A DNA stretch of 18,966 bases from UBA1124 sp963933095 (GCA_963933095.1 CAWVSV010000047.1:1-18966), one strand, 5' to 3'. Positions 1 through 7,874 are shown, counted from the first letter of the stretch. Program-made: numbers and translations. Notes: a model not told the origin generated them from the sequence alone.

Positions 1-1
1 T

Positions 2-757
2 GTTAACTGTCGCTGTTACGATCCGTTTCTAAGCCGTGCTGATAATGTAGACCTGTGCAGCCTTGATGCAGTACTAGCGAGTGATATTGTTTGTTTGCAC
101 ACGCCTTTGACGCTGTCCGGACCCCATCCAACTCGGCACTTGATTGGCGCAGCTCAGCTACAGCAGTTGACCAGCGGTGCTCTACTACTTAATGCCGGCC
201 GTGGCGACGTTATTGATAACCACGCGCTACTGAGTTTTATGCAACAGCGGCAAGATGTGCAGGTGGTGCTTGATGTCTGGGAGGGGGAACCTAACATCAA
301 TACTTCACTATTGCGGCTGGTGGATTTGGCTAGCCCGCATATTGCCGGCTATAGTTTTGATGGCAAAGTCGCGGGCACCGAGATGATCTATCAAGCGCTC
401 TGCACACATTTTGGTCTTGCAAGCACAATGTGTGCGAGCGATGTGGTGGCCGCTGAGTTAATGCCTTTAGAGCTTTCTGCACTTACCGATTTTGAGTTGA
501 TGCGCCAAGCTGTTCTGGCTGCTTACGATATCCGAGGTGACGACGCCCGTATGCGTGAGCAGCTACAAAATCTGCAAGAAAATCAACTGCGACAAGGGTT
601 TGATGCACTGCGTAAAAACTATCCTAAGCGTCGTGAATTTCACTGTTTTTCGACTGATGTTAAAACTCATATAGAAAAAAAGCCGCCTAACAATGTGTTA
701 GCGACTTTAGGGTTTTGCACGGGTTTTCAAACATCTAAAACGGGTGTAAACACTTAA
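2..757 (+). CDS. pdxB: Erythronate-4-phosphate dehydrogenase, 3' part
   Basis: The protein oxidises 4-phospho-D-erythronate with NAD, the second step of DXP-dependent pyridoxal 5'-phosphate synthesis in the cytosol. The reading frame is open from base 2, so the 5' end lies outside the window; about 251 codons are present. Visible D-2-hydroxyacid dehydrogenase landmarks, in order, are the LHTPLT strand, NAGRGDVIDN (catalytic Arg), DVWEGEP (catalytic Glu) and SPHIAGYSFDGK (catalytic His). The GYS.DGK stretch and the C-terminal dimerisation region (AYDIRGDD, then LRKNYPKRREF) are specific to PdxB within the superfamily. The tail ends with a short LGF segment as in other PdxB proteins, so the 3' end looks intact. 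A TTG near base 95 is internal and not a start. Confidence 0.93.
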   Translation, partial: VNCRCYDPFLSRADNVDLCSLDAVLASDIVCLHTPLTLSGPHPTRHLIGAAQLQQLTSGALLLNAGRGDVIDNHALLSFMQQRQDVQVVLDVWEGEPNINTSLLRLVDLASPHIAGYSFDGKVAGTEMIYQALCTHFGLASTMCASDVVAAELMPLELSALTDFELMRQAVLAAYDIRGDDARMREQLQNLQENQLRQGFDALRKNYPKRREFHCFSTDVKTHIEKKPPNNVLATLGFCTGFQTSKTGVNT

Positions 758-1013
758 AACAGTCATCCTTGACTGCGGTGGCCCGGACGAGGCCGTCTTC
801 TAGGGAAGTTAAAATCTCCAGAGGGTAGCTTGTATGGCGTTACCCTCCCGAGCGGTTAATTAATTAGCTTGAACTGAGTATATGACGGCTTACATAAAAT
901 GGCGCTGTAAAAACGCATTTTACATTAGACCGAATATAAATAAGCAGCGGCTATGCTGTCTGCGTGACTATTGACTCGGTATTTATCGAGTATTATTGGG
1001 TAGGTTTGACGCT

Positions 1014-2156
1014 ATGGTATTCAATTTAGGTCTTATAGTGAATCCGCTAGCCGGGGTTGGCGGTGCTGTGGCTCTAAAGGGCAGTGACGGTGATGACACC
1101 GTTTCTAAAGCACTGGCTTGCGGGGCGGAGTTGCGGGCGTCACAGCGCTGCCAACGCGCTTTGGCAGCTATTGTTCCTATGTGTGCAGAGGTTAAGGTTT
1201 TTACTCTAGCAGGGTCTATGGGCGGCGATCTAGCCTTGTCTATGGGCTTTGAGGTTGAGATTGTGGGTCGTGTTGATGGCGCCACAACCTCAGCGCAGGA
1301 CACCATCAGAGCCGCAGGGCTGTTACAGTTGAATCATGTGGACTTAATTTTATTTGTCGGTGGCGATGGCACCGCGCGCAACTTGTTCACGGCAGTGGGG
1401 TTAGATAAAGCAGTGTTGGGGGTGCCAGCAGGCGTCAAAATGCATTCCGGCGTTTATGCTGTATCGCCCGAAGCGGCCGGTGAGGTGTTGCAACTTTTAG
1501 TGCGTGGCGTGGCGGTGCCACTGCGCAAACAAGAAGTGCGCGACATTGATGAGTGTGCTTTTCGTGCTGGCCGAGTTAGAGCTAAATACTATGGAGAAAT
1601 GCGCGTGCCCACGGCTGAGCAGTTTGTGCAGCAGGTTAAAAACAGTGGTCGTACGCCCGAGCCGTTAGAACAGGCCGATATTGCCGCCAGCGTGATTGAA
1701 TCAATAGAAGAGGGTGAACTCTATATTGTCGGGCCCGGTTCCACTACGCACGCGGTGATAGCTGAAATGGGATTACAGGGGACTCTGCTGGGAGTTGATC
1801 TAGTGTGTAATGGCAGCTTATTGGCTGCCGATGTCCGCTCGCAAGATATTGTAGCGGCAGTGGCTAATCATTGCGGACCAGTGCGGGTATTAGTGACCGC
1901 AATTGGGGGGCAAGGCCATATTATTGGCCGCGGCAACCAGCAAATCAGTGCGCCGATCTTACATCACGTTGGTCGCGAGGGCTTGCGCATTATTGCCACG
2001 CCTTCAAAGTTGCAAGAGCTAGAGGGGCGGCCTCTGCTAATTGACAGCAATGATGCCGAGTTGGATCGAGACTGGTCGGGATTTGTCGCTGTGATTACCG
2101 GTTATAACGAGACAGTGATGTACCCGCTTGGTTTATCTTCTAAATCTTTGATATGA
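1014..2156 (+). CDS. ATP-NAD kinase family protein (COG3199 type)
   Basis: This 380-aa protein belongs to the NAD kinase-like fold family often annotated ATP-NAD/AcoX kinase. The sequence shows an N-terminal LGLIVNPLAGVGG phosphate-binding loop, the family hallmark GGDGT at residues 116-120, and a later GPGSTTHAV segment. The family resembles NAD kinase in its nucleotide-binding half, but the true substrate of this subgroup is not settled, so I give no symbol. I chose ATG 1014 over an upstream in-frame TTG at 996 because homologues begin at about (M)xxLGLIxNP. The gene is followed at once by the methyltransferase at 2170, and its last codons form part of a 17-nt tandem repeat, suggesting translational coupling of the two. 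Confidence 0.85.
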   Translation: MVFNLGLIVNPLAGVGGAVALKGSDGDDTVSKALACGAELRASQRCQRALAAIVPMCAEVKVFTLAGSMGGDLALSMGFEVEIVGRVDGATTSAQDTIRAAGLLQLNHVDLILFVGGDGTARNLFTAVGLDKAVLGVPAGVKMHSGVYAVSPEAAGEVLQLLVRGVAVPLRKQEVRDIDECAFRAGRVRAKYYGEMRVPTAEQFVQQVKNSGRTPEPLEQADIAASVIESIEEGELYIVGPGSTTHAVIAEMGLQGTLLGVDLVCNGSLLAADVRSQDIVAAVANHCGPVRVLVTAIGGQGHIIGRGNQQISAPILHHVGREGLRIIATPSKLQELEGRPLLIDSNDAELDRDWSGFVAVITGYNETVMYPLGLSSKSLI

Positions 2157-2190
2157 GTAAAAGTTCGATATGACTAAAAGTTTCGATTTA
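2141..2190 (+). repeat. Degenerate 17-nt tandem repeat across a gene junction
   Basis: Successive units begin at 2141 (TAAATCTTTGATATGAG), 2158 (TAAAAGTTCGATATGAC) and 2175 (TAAAAGTTTCGAT...). Units one and two match at 13 of 17 positions. Unit one carries the stop of the upstream gene overlapping an ATG at 2153. Unit two carries a second ATGA, which holds the methyltransferase start at 2170. The ATG at 2153 opens only a six-codon frame (MSKSSI) that ends at the TGA overlapping ATG 2170. Confidence 0.7.
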
Positions 2191-3201
2191 AATGAATCTG
2201 GTACAGATACTTTGGCTGTACTGGACGTTCACCTTCGCTCAAAGTTGCAATCTTTAGCTGCGGAGCCGGTTGACAGTCAGCGCTTATTTCATGGTCGCGG
2301 CCACTGCTATTCTGGTTTAGAGATGCTGGCGATCGACCTGTATGACCCCGTAGTGTGTGTCACTCTTTTTGTGGCGGGGGAGCATGAGGCCGCAATACTG
2401 CGGAGTATAGAGCGCTGTTATGAATGTTTTACTTCGCGTTTTGAGGCTTTAGTTGTGCAGCGCCGTTATCTCGACGGCTCTCCTATGGAAGTATTGCGCG
2501 GCGCGCAGCCAGAAACAGTTTACGCTCGTCGAGGTGATTTGCGCTTCCACTTGAAGTTGGGGCAGCGGCAAAATAGCGGCTATTTTCTCGATATGGAGCC
2601 GGGTCGTGTCTGGCTGGAAGGAATTTGTCGCGACAAGAAGGTGCTCAATTTATTTTCTTACACCTGTGCATTTTCGGTAGTGGCGGTTCAGGCTGGGGCG
2701 GCTGAGGTAATCAATGTCGATATGAGTCGCGCCGCGCTTAATCTCGGCCGAGACAATCATCACTTAAATAATTTGCCAAAGCAAAACAGCCGCTTCCTGT
2801 CGAGAAATATTCTTAAATCTTGGAATCGCATTAAGCAACCTGGTCCTTACGATATTGCCATAATCGACCCGCCAACGTTTCAGCGTGGCAGTTTTATTTG
2901 CAGTAAAGATTACGCTCGAGTAATTCGCCGGCTACCGGAGTTTATGCGCGCTGGTGGTGATATTTTGGCATGCTTGAATGCGCCAATGCTGAATGTTGAT
3001 TTTTTGCGCCAGCTGTTTGCCGTGGAGTGTCCGCAGTGTGAATTTGTCGGGCGCCTAGAGCCCAGCGCGGACTTTCCAGATGTTGATGCGGACCGGCAGT
3101 TGAAGTTGCTGCACTTTCGTTTTCGTCGCGCTGAAGAGTCTGCCCCAGAAAAAGGCTTTGAAGCCGATTGCTCAGCTGAAGGTATGCGCCTGAGCGAGTA
3201 G
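2170..3201 (+). CDS. Class I SAM-dependent methyltransferase, RlmI/RlmK-like
   Basis: The 343-aa protein is a predicted RNA methyltransferase of the COG1092 group that includes RlmI and the RlmK half of RlmL, which modify 23S rRNA. Visible features are the substrate-side motif GQRQNSGYFLD (131-141), SAM motif I as VLNLFSYTCAFSV (158-170), the acidic ribose contact INVDMS (181-186), and motif IV DPPTF (233-237). The N-terminal 120 residues match no PUA or THUMP signature I can name. The specific base target cannot be read from the sequence. Start 2170 lies within a tandem repeat and overlaps a mini-ORF stop, which implies coupling to the gene before it. The 3' end overlaps the convergent gene at 3172 by 30 nt. 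Confidence 0.85.
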   Translation: MTKSFDLNESGTDTLAVLDVHLRSKLQSLAAEPVDSQRLFHGRGHCYSGLEMLAIDLYDPVVCVTLFVAGEHEAAILRSIERCYECFTSRFEALVVQRRYLDGSPMEVLRGAQPETVYARRGDLRFHLKLGQRQNSGYFLDMEPGRVWLEGICRDKKVLNLFSYTCAFSVVAVQAGAAEVINVDMSRAALNLGRDNHHLNNLPKQNSRFLSRNILKSWNRIKQPGPYDIAIIDPPTFQRGSFICSKDYARVIRRLPEFMRAGGDILACLNAPMLNVDFLRQLFAVECPQCEFVGRLEPSADFPDVDADRQLKLLHFRFRRAEESAPEKGFEADCSAEGMRLSE

Positions 3202-3582
3202 TGCTTTCATGCTTTTTTCCAACAGCATGGATGACCCCGCTTTTAGGGCCTGACGCAAATGTTTAATATTGCTATCGGGGTTATCAGTGTCGAAGGTTGG
3301 AGCCGCCGTCAATAAGGTGAACGCTTTGTGGCTGAGAACAGCTTGGTCGAGTGCTTCTTGGCGAATAGTGTCGGCATAGCTTAGATAGCCGGCTTCAGCC
3401 AGCCAAATCATAGCGCCAAAACAGGCTTGGTGGCGCTCACAGGCCAGGCCGAATTCGTCTGGGGCGTCAGGGCCGGCAATATCCTCAACTAAAATGGTAA
3501 TTTTTTTTGGGAAGTTCTTATACAGCTGCAGCAGAATTTTGCTGGCATCTTTATAAAAATCGTCAATGTGCAGTTCGCTCAT
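3172..3582 (-). CDS. Conserved-looking hypothetical protein, 136 aa
   Basis: I do not recognise the family. The protein is acidic and mostly helical in appearance, with no signal peptide and no hydrophobic stretch long enough for a membrane segment, so it is probably cytosolic. Cysteines occur in CERHQACF near residues 48-55, without a second pair that would complete a zinc site. It begins at ATG 3582 without a good Shine-Dalgarno sequence and ends inside the last 30 nt of the convergent methyltransferase gene. Codon use resembles the neighbours. It lies just downstream of alaA on the same strand, about 95 nt away, and could be cotranscribed with it. Confidence 0.7.
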   Translation of the reverse strand: MSELHIDDFYKDASKILLQLYKNFPKKITILVEDIAGPDAPDEFGLACERHQACFGAMIWLAEAGYLSYADTIRQEALDQAVLSHKAFTLLTAAPTFDTDNPDSNIKHLRQALKAGSSMLLEKSMKALLAQAHTFS

Positions 3583-3677
3583 GATTGTGGTCGAGACAAG
3601 TTATTGCTAATAATACTTAATATTCCCATCATAGCGTTGTGCTTAGGAATACATGTGGGCTTGTTGTGCGGTTAGGT

Positions 3678-4892
3678 TCATTGCGAATAGCGATCAACAA
3701 ACTCACCAAAGCGCTGAATAGCACCTGTGAGCTTGTCTTTGCGTGGCAAAAATACAATCCGATAGTGGTCGCGTTCGGGCAGATTAAAGGCTGTGCCCTG
3801 CACCAATAGGATTTTTTCCTGCTTTAAAAAATCCAGTACTAACTGCTGATCGTCTTGAATTTTGTGGATATTTAAATCCAGTTTCGGAAAAAGATAGATT
3901 GCGCCTTTGGGGGTAACACAAGACATGCCGGGTATGCCTTCTATGGCGGCTAGGGCGGCGTTGCGTTGTTCTAGTAAACGGCCGCCGGGCAGAATTAACT
4001 CGTTAATGCTCTGGTACCCGCCGAGTGCTGTTTGCACAGCGTACATGGCCGGTACATTGGCACACAAGCGCATAGAGGCCAACATGTGTATGCCTTCTAA
4101 ATAATTCTTGGCGCGATGCTTGGCGCCGCTGACAACCATCCAGCCAGAGCGAAAACCGGCCAGTCGGTAAGACTTAGACAAACCGTTGAAGCTCACGCAG
4201 AGTACATCATGAGCCAGACGTGCCATGGGTATAAATTTGGCACCGTCGTAGAGTATTTTACTGTAAATTTCATCGGCAAATATGATCAGGTTGTGCTCGC
4301 GTGCCAGCTCTACTATCTGTTCAAGCAAAGCTTCGCTGTAAACCGCGCCGGTCGGATTGTTAGGGTTGATTACTACAATAGCGCGAGTGTTGGCATTGAT
4401 TTTAGCCTTAATATCGTCGATATCGGGGAACCAATCGGCCTGTTCGTCACAGCGATAGTGCACGGCGTTGCCACCGCCTAGATTGACCGCTGCTGTCCAC
4501 AAAGGATAGTCGGGGGCAGGCACGAGTACTTCATCGCCATTGTTAAGCAGTGCCTGCATACACATCACGATTAACTCGCTAACGCCATTGCCAAGGTATA
4601 TATCATCGATATCGACATTGGGAATTTTAAGCTTCTGGCACTCTTGCATAATGGCTTTGCGGGCGGCAAATAATCCTTTAGATTCGGTATAACCCTGCGC
4701 ATTACGTAAATTGTAGATTACATCGAGAATGATTTCGTCGGGCGCTTCAAAGCCGAAAGTGGCGGGGTTACCAATGTTAAGCTTAAGAATGCTATGGCCT
4801 TCCTCTTCCATCTTATGCGCGTGGTCAAGTACTGGGCCGCGAATGTCGTAGCAGACGTCATGAAGCTTGTTGGATTTTAAAATGTCTTGCAT
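3678..4892 (-). CDS. alaA: Glutamate-pyruvate (alanine) aminotransferase
   Basis: This is a fold-type I PLP enzyme that makes alanine from pyruvate and glutamate in the cytosol. The 404-aa length matches E. coli AlaA (405 aa), and similarity runs end to end: CYDIRGPV near the N-terminus, LNIGNPA at 38-44, NPNNPTG at 176-182, FADEIY at 205-210, the Schiff-base lysine in FNGLSK as Lys240, and GFRSGW just after it. The position of the lysine equals that of the E. coli enzyme. The C-terminal LLVQGTAFN motif is also present. ATG 4892 is used because homology starts within a few residues of it; AGGG lies about 12 nt upstream. The gene is monocistronic or leads into the hypothetical gene ending at 3172. 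Confidence 0.95.
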   Translation of the reverse strand: MQDILKSNKLHDVCYDIRGPVLDHAHKMEEEGHSILKLNIGNPATFGFEAPDEIILDVIYNLRNAQGYTESKGLFAARKAIMQECQKLKIPNVDIDDIYLGNGVSELIVMCMQALLNNGDEVLVPAPDYPLWTAAVNLGGGNAVHYRCDEQADWFPDIDDIKAKINANTRAIVVINPNNPTGAVYSEALLEQIVELAREHNLIIFADEIYSKILYDGAKFIPMARLAHDVLCVSFNGLSKSYRLAGFRSGWMVVSGAKHRAKNYLEGIHMLASMRLCANVPAMYAVQTALGGYQSINELILPGGRLLEQRNAALAAIEGIPGMSCVTPKGAIYLFPKLDLNIHKIQDDQQLVLDFLKQEKILLVQGTAFNLPERDHYRIVFLPRKDKLTGAIQRFGEFVDRYSQ

Positions 4893-5764
4893 GAGCTCGA
4901 TTACCCTGTGCTGCGAGCGGGCCGACAGCTGTAAACTGTGTGCTGGCAGTCAAATAGATTACTGCTTATTATGTCAGAATGTTGAAGTAATGACGACAGT
5001 ACTAATGCTAAGGGTTTCTGGTTTATTAACGGTTAGTCGTGGCAAGATTTAGCTATAGGCGTTTTTTCTTTAAGTTTTCATTGGTTTTGTCAAAATGGCT
5101 TCATTTATAAAGGCACTTTTTTGTCCAGTCACGTCTTGTTCGGTTTTGTCCTCATACAAGTGTAAGTTCAATTTTTGTACGAGCTTAAACTCTTTATCGA
5201 ATTTGGCGCCGCTAATATTGTTTTAGATTTACTGTTATAGGGTAAGTTTACTCATCTCTTCTAGAGTGCACTTAATATTTTCAGTGGCTACGTATGTCAA
5301 TTTACCACTGCTGGGCTCGATTTCGGCCGGTAGCTTTTTTACTGGGTGCGCAGCGATAGTCTTGGTAGGTTTCTGCTGTATCGTTTAAGCGTTGTTTGCA
5401 GAACTGTATCAATCTTCTCGGTACTAGAGTCTAGAACTCTTTGGATGAGAAAAAACGCTGAAAAAGCCGCTGGTGATGCATTTTACGTTCGATCGCGCGA
5501 TTTCAGGGTGACTAGTAAGGACTGTCAGTGTTTGCGTATTTTCCATGATTTGAGAAAAAGCCGATAGAAAAATAGCGTTCTCATTAAAAGCAATAATGGT
5601 TTTATATAGCTACAAAAGAAGTCAATTAAGCTCTGTGGTCTTGTTTTCCCCTGTTGTGCAGATATTTATCCTGCCCGGTAATCTATTGCCCGCGTTTATA
5701 ACTATAGCGATCTTATCTGGCAAATATCGAGATGGCTTTTTACGACTAGAGATTTATAAACTTG
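4893..5764. other. Long gene-poor interval upstream of the tRNA cluster
   Basis: No intact gene is convincing here. The first 100 bases should hold the alaA promoter on the minus strand. The middle (about 5070-5437) looks like a decayed minus-strand gene, annotated separately. A plus-strand open frame at 5346-5567 lies opposite that region and has no ribosome binding site or recognisable protein features. From about 5570 to 5760 the DNA is AT-rich, and I see nothing in it before the tRNA promoter. Confidence 0.6.
5070..5437 (-). pseudogene. Candidate decayed protein-coding gene, family unknown
   Basis: On the minus strand one frame reads about 49 sense codons (5238-5384, containing KLPAEIEPSSGKLTYVATEN) and then 50 more (5070-5222, containing FDKEFKLVQKLNLHLYEDKT) ending in TAA at 5070-5072. 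The two blocks are in the same frame but separated by three TAA codons within 15 nt (5235-5237, 5229-5231, 5223-5225). A fourth TAA lies at 5385-5387. Upstream, protein-like text continues in other frames (DTAETYQDYRCAPSK, then STEKIDTVLQTTLK), and the frame changes fall at A-runs. This pattern fits nonsense mutations plus indels in an old gene. I cannot name the family, and chance open frames are a possible alternative. Confidence 0.4.
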
Positions 5765-5794
5765 TTGACAGTTAAGCCCCCTCTGCATAGAATG
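5765..5794 (+). promoter_or_regulatory. Sigma70-type promoter of the tRNA cluster
   Basis: A perfect -35 TTGACA (5765-5770) is followed after 18 bp by TAGAAT (5789-5794). A GC-rich discriminator, GCGCCC, comes next. Such a discriminator is typical of stable-RNA promoters under stringent control. It is about 50 nt upstream of the first tRNA. Confidence 0.75.
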
Positions 5795-5846
5795 CGCCCC
5801 ACTTCGAGACAGCAGGAAAAAAATCCTACTGCATTGAAGGTTCGGG

Positions 5847-5922
5847 GTCCCCATCGTCTAGAGGCCTAGGACACCGCCCTTTCACGGCGGTAACAGGGGT
5901 TCGACTCCCCTTGGGGACGCCA
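5847..5922 (+). tRNA. tRNA-Glu (anticodon UUC), copy 1
   Basis: The 76-nt sequence folds as a cloverleaf. The acceptor strand GTCCCCA pairs with TGGGGAC, the anticodon arm CCGCC-CTTTCAC-GGCGG places TTC in the loop, and the T arm contains GGTTCGACTCC. The 3' CCA is encoded. It is identical to the copy at 6124-6199. Confidence 0.97.
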
Positions 5923-5987
5923 ATTATTTAGGTGTAACGCTGTTAATGTTATAGCTAAATTAAAGGCTTGTAATTAGTCTTTGTAAA

Positions 5988-6062
5988 GCGGGAATAGCTC
6001 AGTGGTAGAGCACAACCTTGCCAAGGTTGGGGTCGCGAGTTCGAGCCTCGTTTCCCGCTCCA
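5988..6062 (+). tRNA. tRNA-Gly (anticodon GCC), copy 1
   Basis: The 75-nt gene has acceptor strands GCGGGAA and TTCCCGC, an anticodon arm CAACC-TTGCCAA-GGTTG and a T arm around GAGTTCGAGCCTC. The CCA end is encoded. It is cotranscribed with tRNA-Glu across a 65-nt spacer and is identical to the copy at 6251-6325. Confidence 0.97.
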
Positions 6063-6123
6063 AATTTAAAATCAATGCCCTTGCAGGTATTGTGGGGTAG
6101 CCTAGCTACCGGACATAAGTTTT

Positions 6124-6199
6124 GTCCCCATCGTCTAGAGGCCTAGGACACCGCCCTTTCACGGCGGTAACAGGGGTTCGACTCCCCTTGGGGACGCCA
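6124..6199 (+). tRNA. tRNA-Glu (anticodon UUC), copy 2
   Basis: This is identical over all 76 nt to the copy at 5847. The preceding 61-nt spacer carries a small hairpin, GGTAGC-CTA-GCTACC (6096-6110), which may serve processing of the polycistronic transcript. No separate promoter is obvious. Confidence 0.97.
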
Positions 6200-6250
6200 T
6201 ATTTAACTAAAAATTGTTAGTTTTAATACAATTTAAGTTGAAAGTAATAA

Positions 6251-6325
6251 GCGGGAATAGCTCAGTGGTAGAGCACAACCTTGCCAAGGTTGGGGTCGCG
6301 AGTTCGAGCCTCGTTTCCCGCTCCA
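6251..6325 (+). tRNA. tRNA-Gly (anticodon GCC), copy 2
   Basis: This is identical to the copy at 5988, with encoded CCA. It is the last gene of the four-tRNA transcript and is followed within about 10 nt by the terminator hairpin. Confidence 0.97.
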
Positions 6326-6330
6326 ATACT

Positions 6331-6365
6331 AAAAAACGCAATCTTTACCGATTGCGTTTTTTTTT
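6331..6365 (+). terminator. Intrinsic terminator of the tRNA operon, probably bidirectional
   Basis: The stem ACGCAATC (6336-6343) pairs with GATTGCGT (6350-6357) around a 6-nt loop and is followed by a run of eight T. A run of A on the left side pairs with part of the T run. On the minus strand this gives a T tract too, so it can also end transcription of the convergent PA2817-type gene at 6411. Confidence 0.9.
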
Positions 6366-6410
6366 GCCTGAAATTCAGTTCAAACCCACCTAATGGTGGG
6401 GGCTAATTCA

Positions 6411-6818
6411 TTAATGCATGCCAAAGACTTTAGCGCGCTCCTCTTTATAATCAAATAGGCGTTGCTCATGGTCGGCATTAAAGCGTGCCTCGTCGAGTTG
6501 CTGATAGCTGTGAATTTCGTTGTCAGGCATGAAGTGCAGACAGTCGCCGCCAAAAAACCACAGTAGGTCTCGAGGTATTAGCGGTGTCAGGTGTGGGTAG
6601 CTTGCTATAATCTTACAAAATAGCTGCTGGCCGTTGAAAACTCCGTCAGCGCTCCCATTTAGTTGTTGCGGCAGAGCTTCTAACTGGTCAATAAATTCCT
6701 GCTGATCTATTGTCATCTCGGCACCGCAAAAAGGAGCTTGTTGGCGCACGGTTTGATTGAATGTTTTGAGCAGTGTTACGTGAAAGCTCAGGTGCGAGTG
6801 GGCGTTTGTTTGGCTCAT
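6411..6818 (-). CDS. PA2817 family protein, unknown function
   Basis: The 135-aa protein resembles the family named after P. aeruginosa PA2817, based on remembered similarity in the segment LLWFFGGDCLHFMPDNEI (roughly residues 85-102) followed by YQQLDEARF. The family has no established function. I see no signal peptide or membrane segment. In Pseudomonas a gene of this type lies in the same neighbourhood as a YadG/YadH-like ABC pair, and here it is divergent from that pair, which supports the assignment. The gene starts at ATG 6818 and ends toward the shared tRNA terminator. Confidence 0.75.
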   Translation of the reverse strand: MSQTNAHSHLSFHVTLLKTFNQTVRQQAPFCGAEMTIDQQEFIDQLEALPQQLNGSADGVFNGQQLFCKIIASYPHLTPLIPRDLLWFFGGDCLHFMPDNEIHSYQQLDEARFNADHEQRLFDYKEERAKVFGMH

Positions 6819-6938
6819 GCTTGGCGGTCCATAATATTGTGTAGTTTATATTAGTGGCATTTTACGACTCTTTTGACAGCAGTACACTAGTGAGTGCCTT
6901 TGTTCGCTGGATGTTATTTAGTATTTATGGGGAATCCG

Positions 6939-7874
6939 ATGGCTCATGCTCTTTTAATAAATAACCTACACAAGGTTTATGGTAATGGTTTTGAGGCACT
7001 AAAAGGCATCTCTTTGGAGGTTAAGGCGGGCGATTTCTTTGCTCTTTTAGGCCCCAATGGTGCCGGAAAATCAACCGCTATCGGTGTGATTTGCTCACTG
7101 GTCAAAAAGACTTCAGGGCAAGTGAAAATCTTTGGTATTGATATTGATAAAGATTTTTCAGCCGCTAAGTGTGAGTTGGGCGTAGTGCCGCAAGAGTTTA
7201 ACTTCAACCAGTTTGAGAAAGTGCGTGACATTTTATTGGTACAGGCTGGTTACTACGGTTTGCCTCGCGCCCTAGCTGAAGAGCGGGCGGATAAGTATTT
7301 GAAGCAGTTGGGCTTGTGGGATAAGCGTGATACGTCGGCGAGAATGCTCTCCGGTGGCATGAAAAGGCGGCTAATGATCGCGCGGGCTTTGGTGCACGAG
7401 CCGCGGTTATTGATATTGGATGAGCCAACCGCTGGAGTTGATATTGAGTTGCGTCGGTCTATGTGGTCTTTTTTACGCGACATTAATGCAGCGGGGACAA
7501 CGATTATTCTCACCACCCACTACTTAGAAGAGGCTGAAAGTCTGTGTCGCAATATCGCCATTATCGACAGTGGCAAAATTGTTAAAAACACCAGTGTGGA
7601 CTCGCTATTGAAAACCCTGAGTCTAGAAACGTTTGTTTTGGATTTGCGCGAGCCGCTAGAAGTATTACCGACTATTAGAAATTTCTCTCTGCGTCTGCTT
7701 GATTCTCAGCACTTGGAGGTAGATGTAACCAAAGGTCAGTTATTGAGTGATGTTTTTTCTAGATTGTTGCAGGAGGGGGTTGAGGTGTTGAGTATGCGCA
7801 ATAAAACTAATCGGCTGGAAGAGCTGTTTGTGTCGCTGACAGGGTCTGGCGCGGGAGAGAATGATGAAATTTGA
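6939..7874 (+). CDS. ABC transporter ATP-binding protein, YadG type
   Basis: This is the cytosolic ATPase subunit of an ABC-2 exporter whose substrate is unknown. The 311-aa product (E. coli YadG has 308) shows Walker A GPNGAGKST (38-46), a Q-loop in PQEF (about 84-87), signature LSGGM (137-141), Walker B LLILDEP (157-163) and the H-loop histidine near residue 194. Similarity to YadG continues into the C-terminal region, for instance VLSMRNKTNRLEELFVSL. I chose ATG 6939 because a GGGGA Shine-Dalgarno element lies about 6 nt upstream and homologues start there; upstream in-frame starts at 6894 and 6927 are less well supported. The gene overlaps the permease gene by 14 nt, so the two are translationally coupled. 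Confidence 0.92.
   Translation: MAHALLINNLHKVYGNGFEALKGISLEVKAGDFFALLGPNGAGKSTAIGVICSLVKKTSGQVKIFGIDIDKDFSAAKCELGVVPQEFNFNQFEKVRDILLVQAGYYGLPRALAEERADKYLKQLGLWDKRDTSARMLSGGMKRRLMIARALVHEPRLLILDEPTAGVDIELRRSMWSFLRDINAAGTTIILTTHYLEEAESLCRNIAIIDSGKIVKNTSVDSLLKTLSLETFVLDLREPLEVLPTIRNFSLRLLDSQHLEVDVTKGQLLSDVFSRLLQEGVEVLSMRNKTNRLEELFVSLTGSGAGENDEI

Noticed and set aside
821..847. Inverted repeat GAGGGTA...TACCCTC downstream of pdxB as a terminator or riboswitch
   Set aside because: The stem is 7 bp with a 13-nt loop and no T run follows, so it does not qualify as an intrinsic terminator, and I recognise no riboswitch core around it.
5223..5237. Alternative genetic code with TAA read as glutamine, to explain the three TAA codons joining two coding blocks
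   Set aside because: Intact genes such as pdxB and dnaX end at TAA at the expected family length, so TAA is a stop in this organism; nonsense mutation is the simpler reading.
5346..5567. Plus-strand 73-codon open frame
   Set aside because: It lies opposite a more protein-like minus-strand region, has no ribosome binding site, and its product shows no recognisable feature.
6873..6901. TTGACA at 6873-6878 as the -35 of the yadG-type gene
   Set aside because: No acceptable -10 hexamer occurs 16-18 bp downstream; a weaker TTTACG/TACACT pair (6861-6866, 6884-6889) is possible but not strong enough to annotate.
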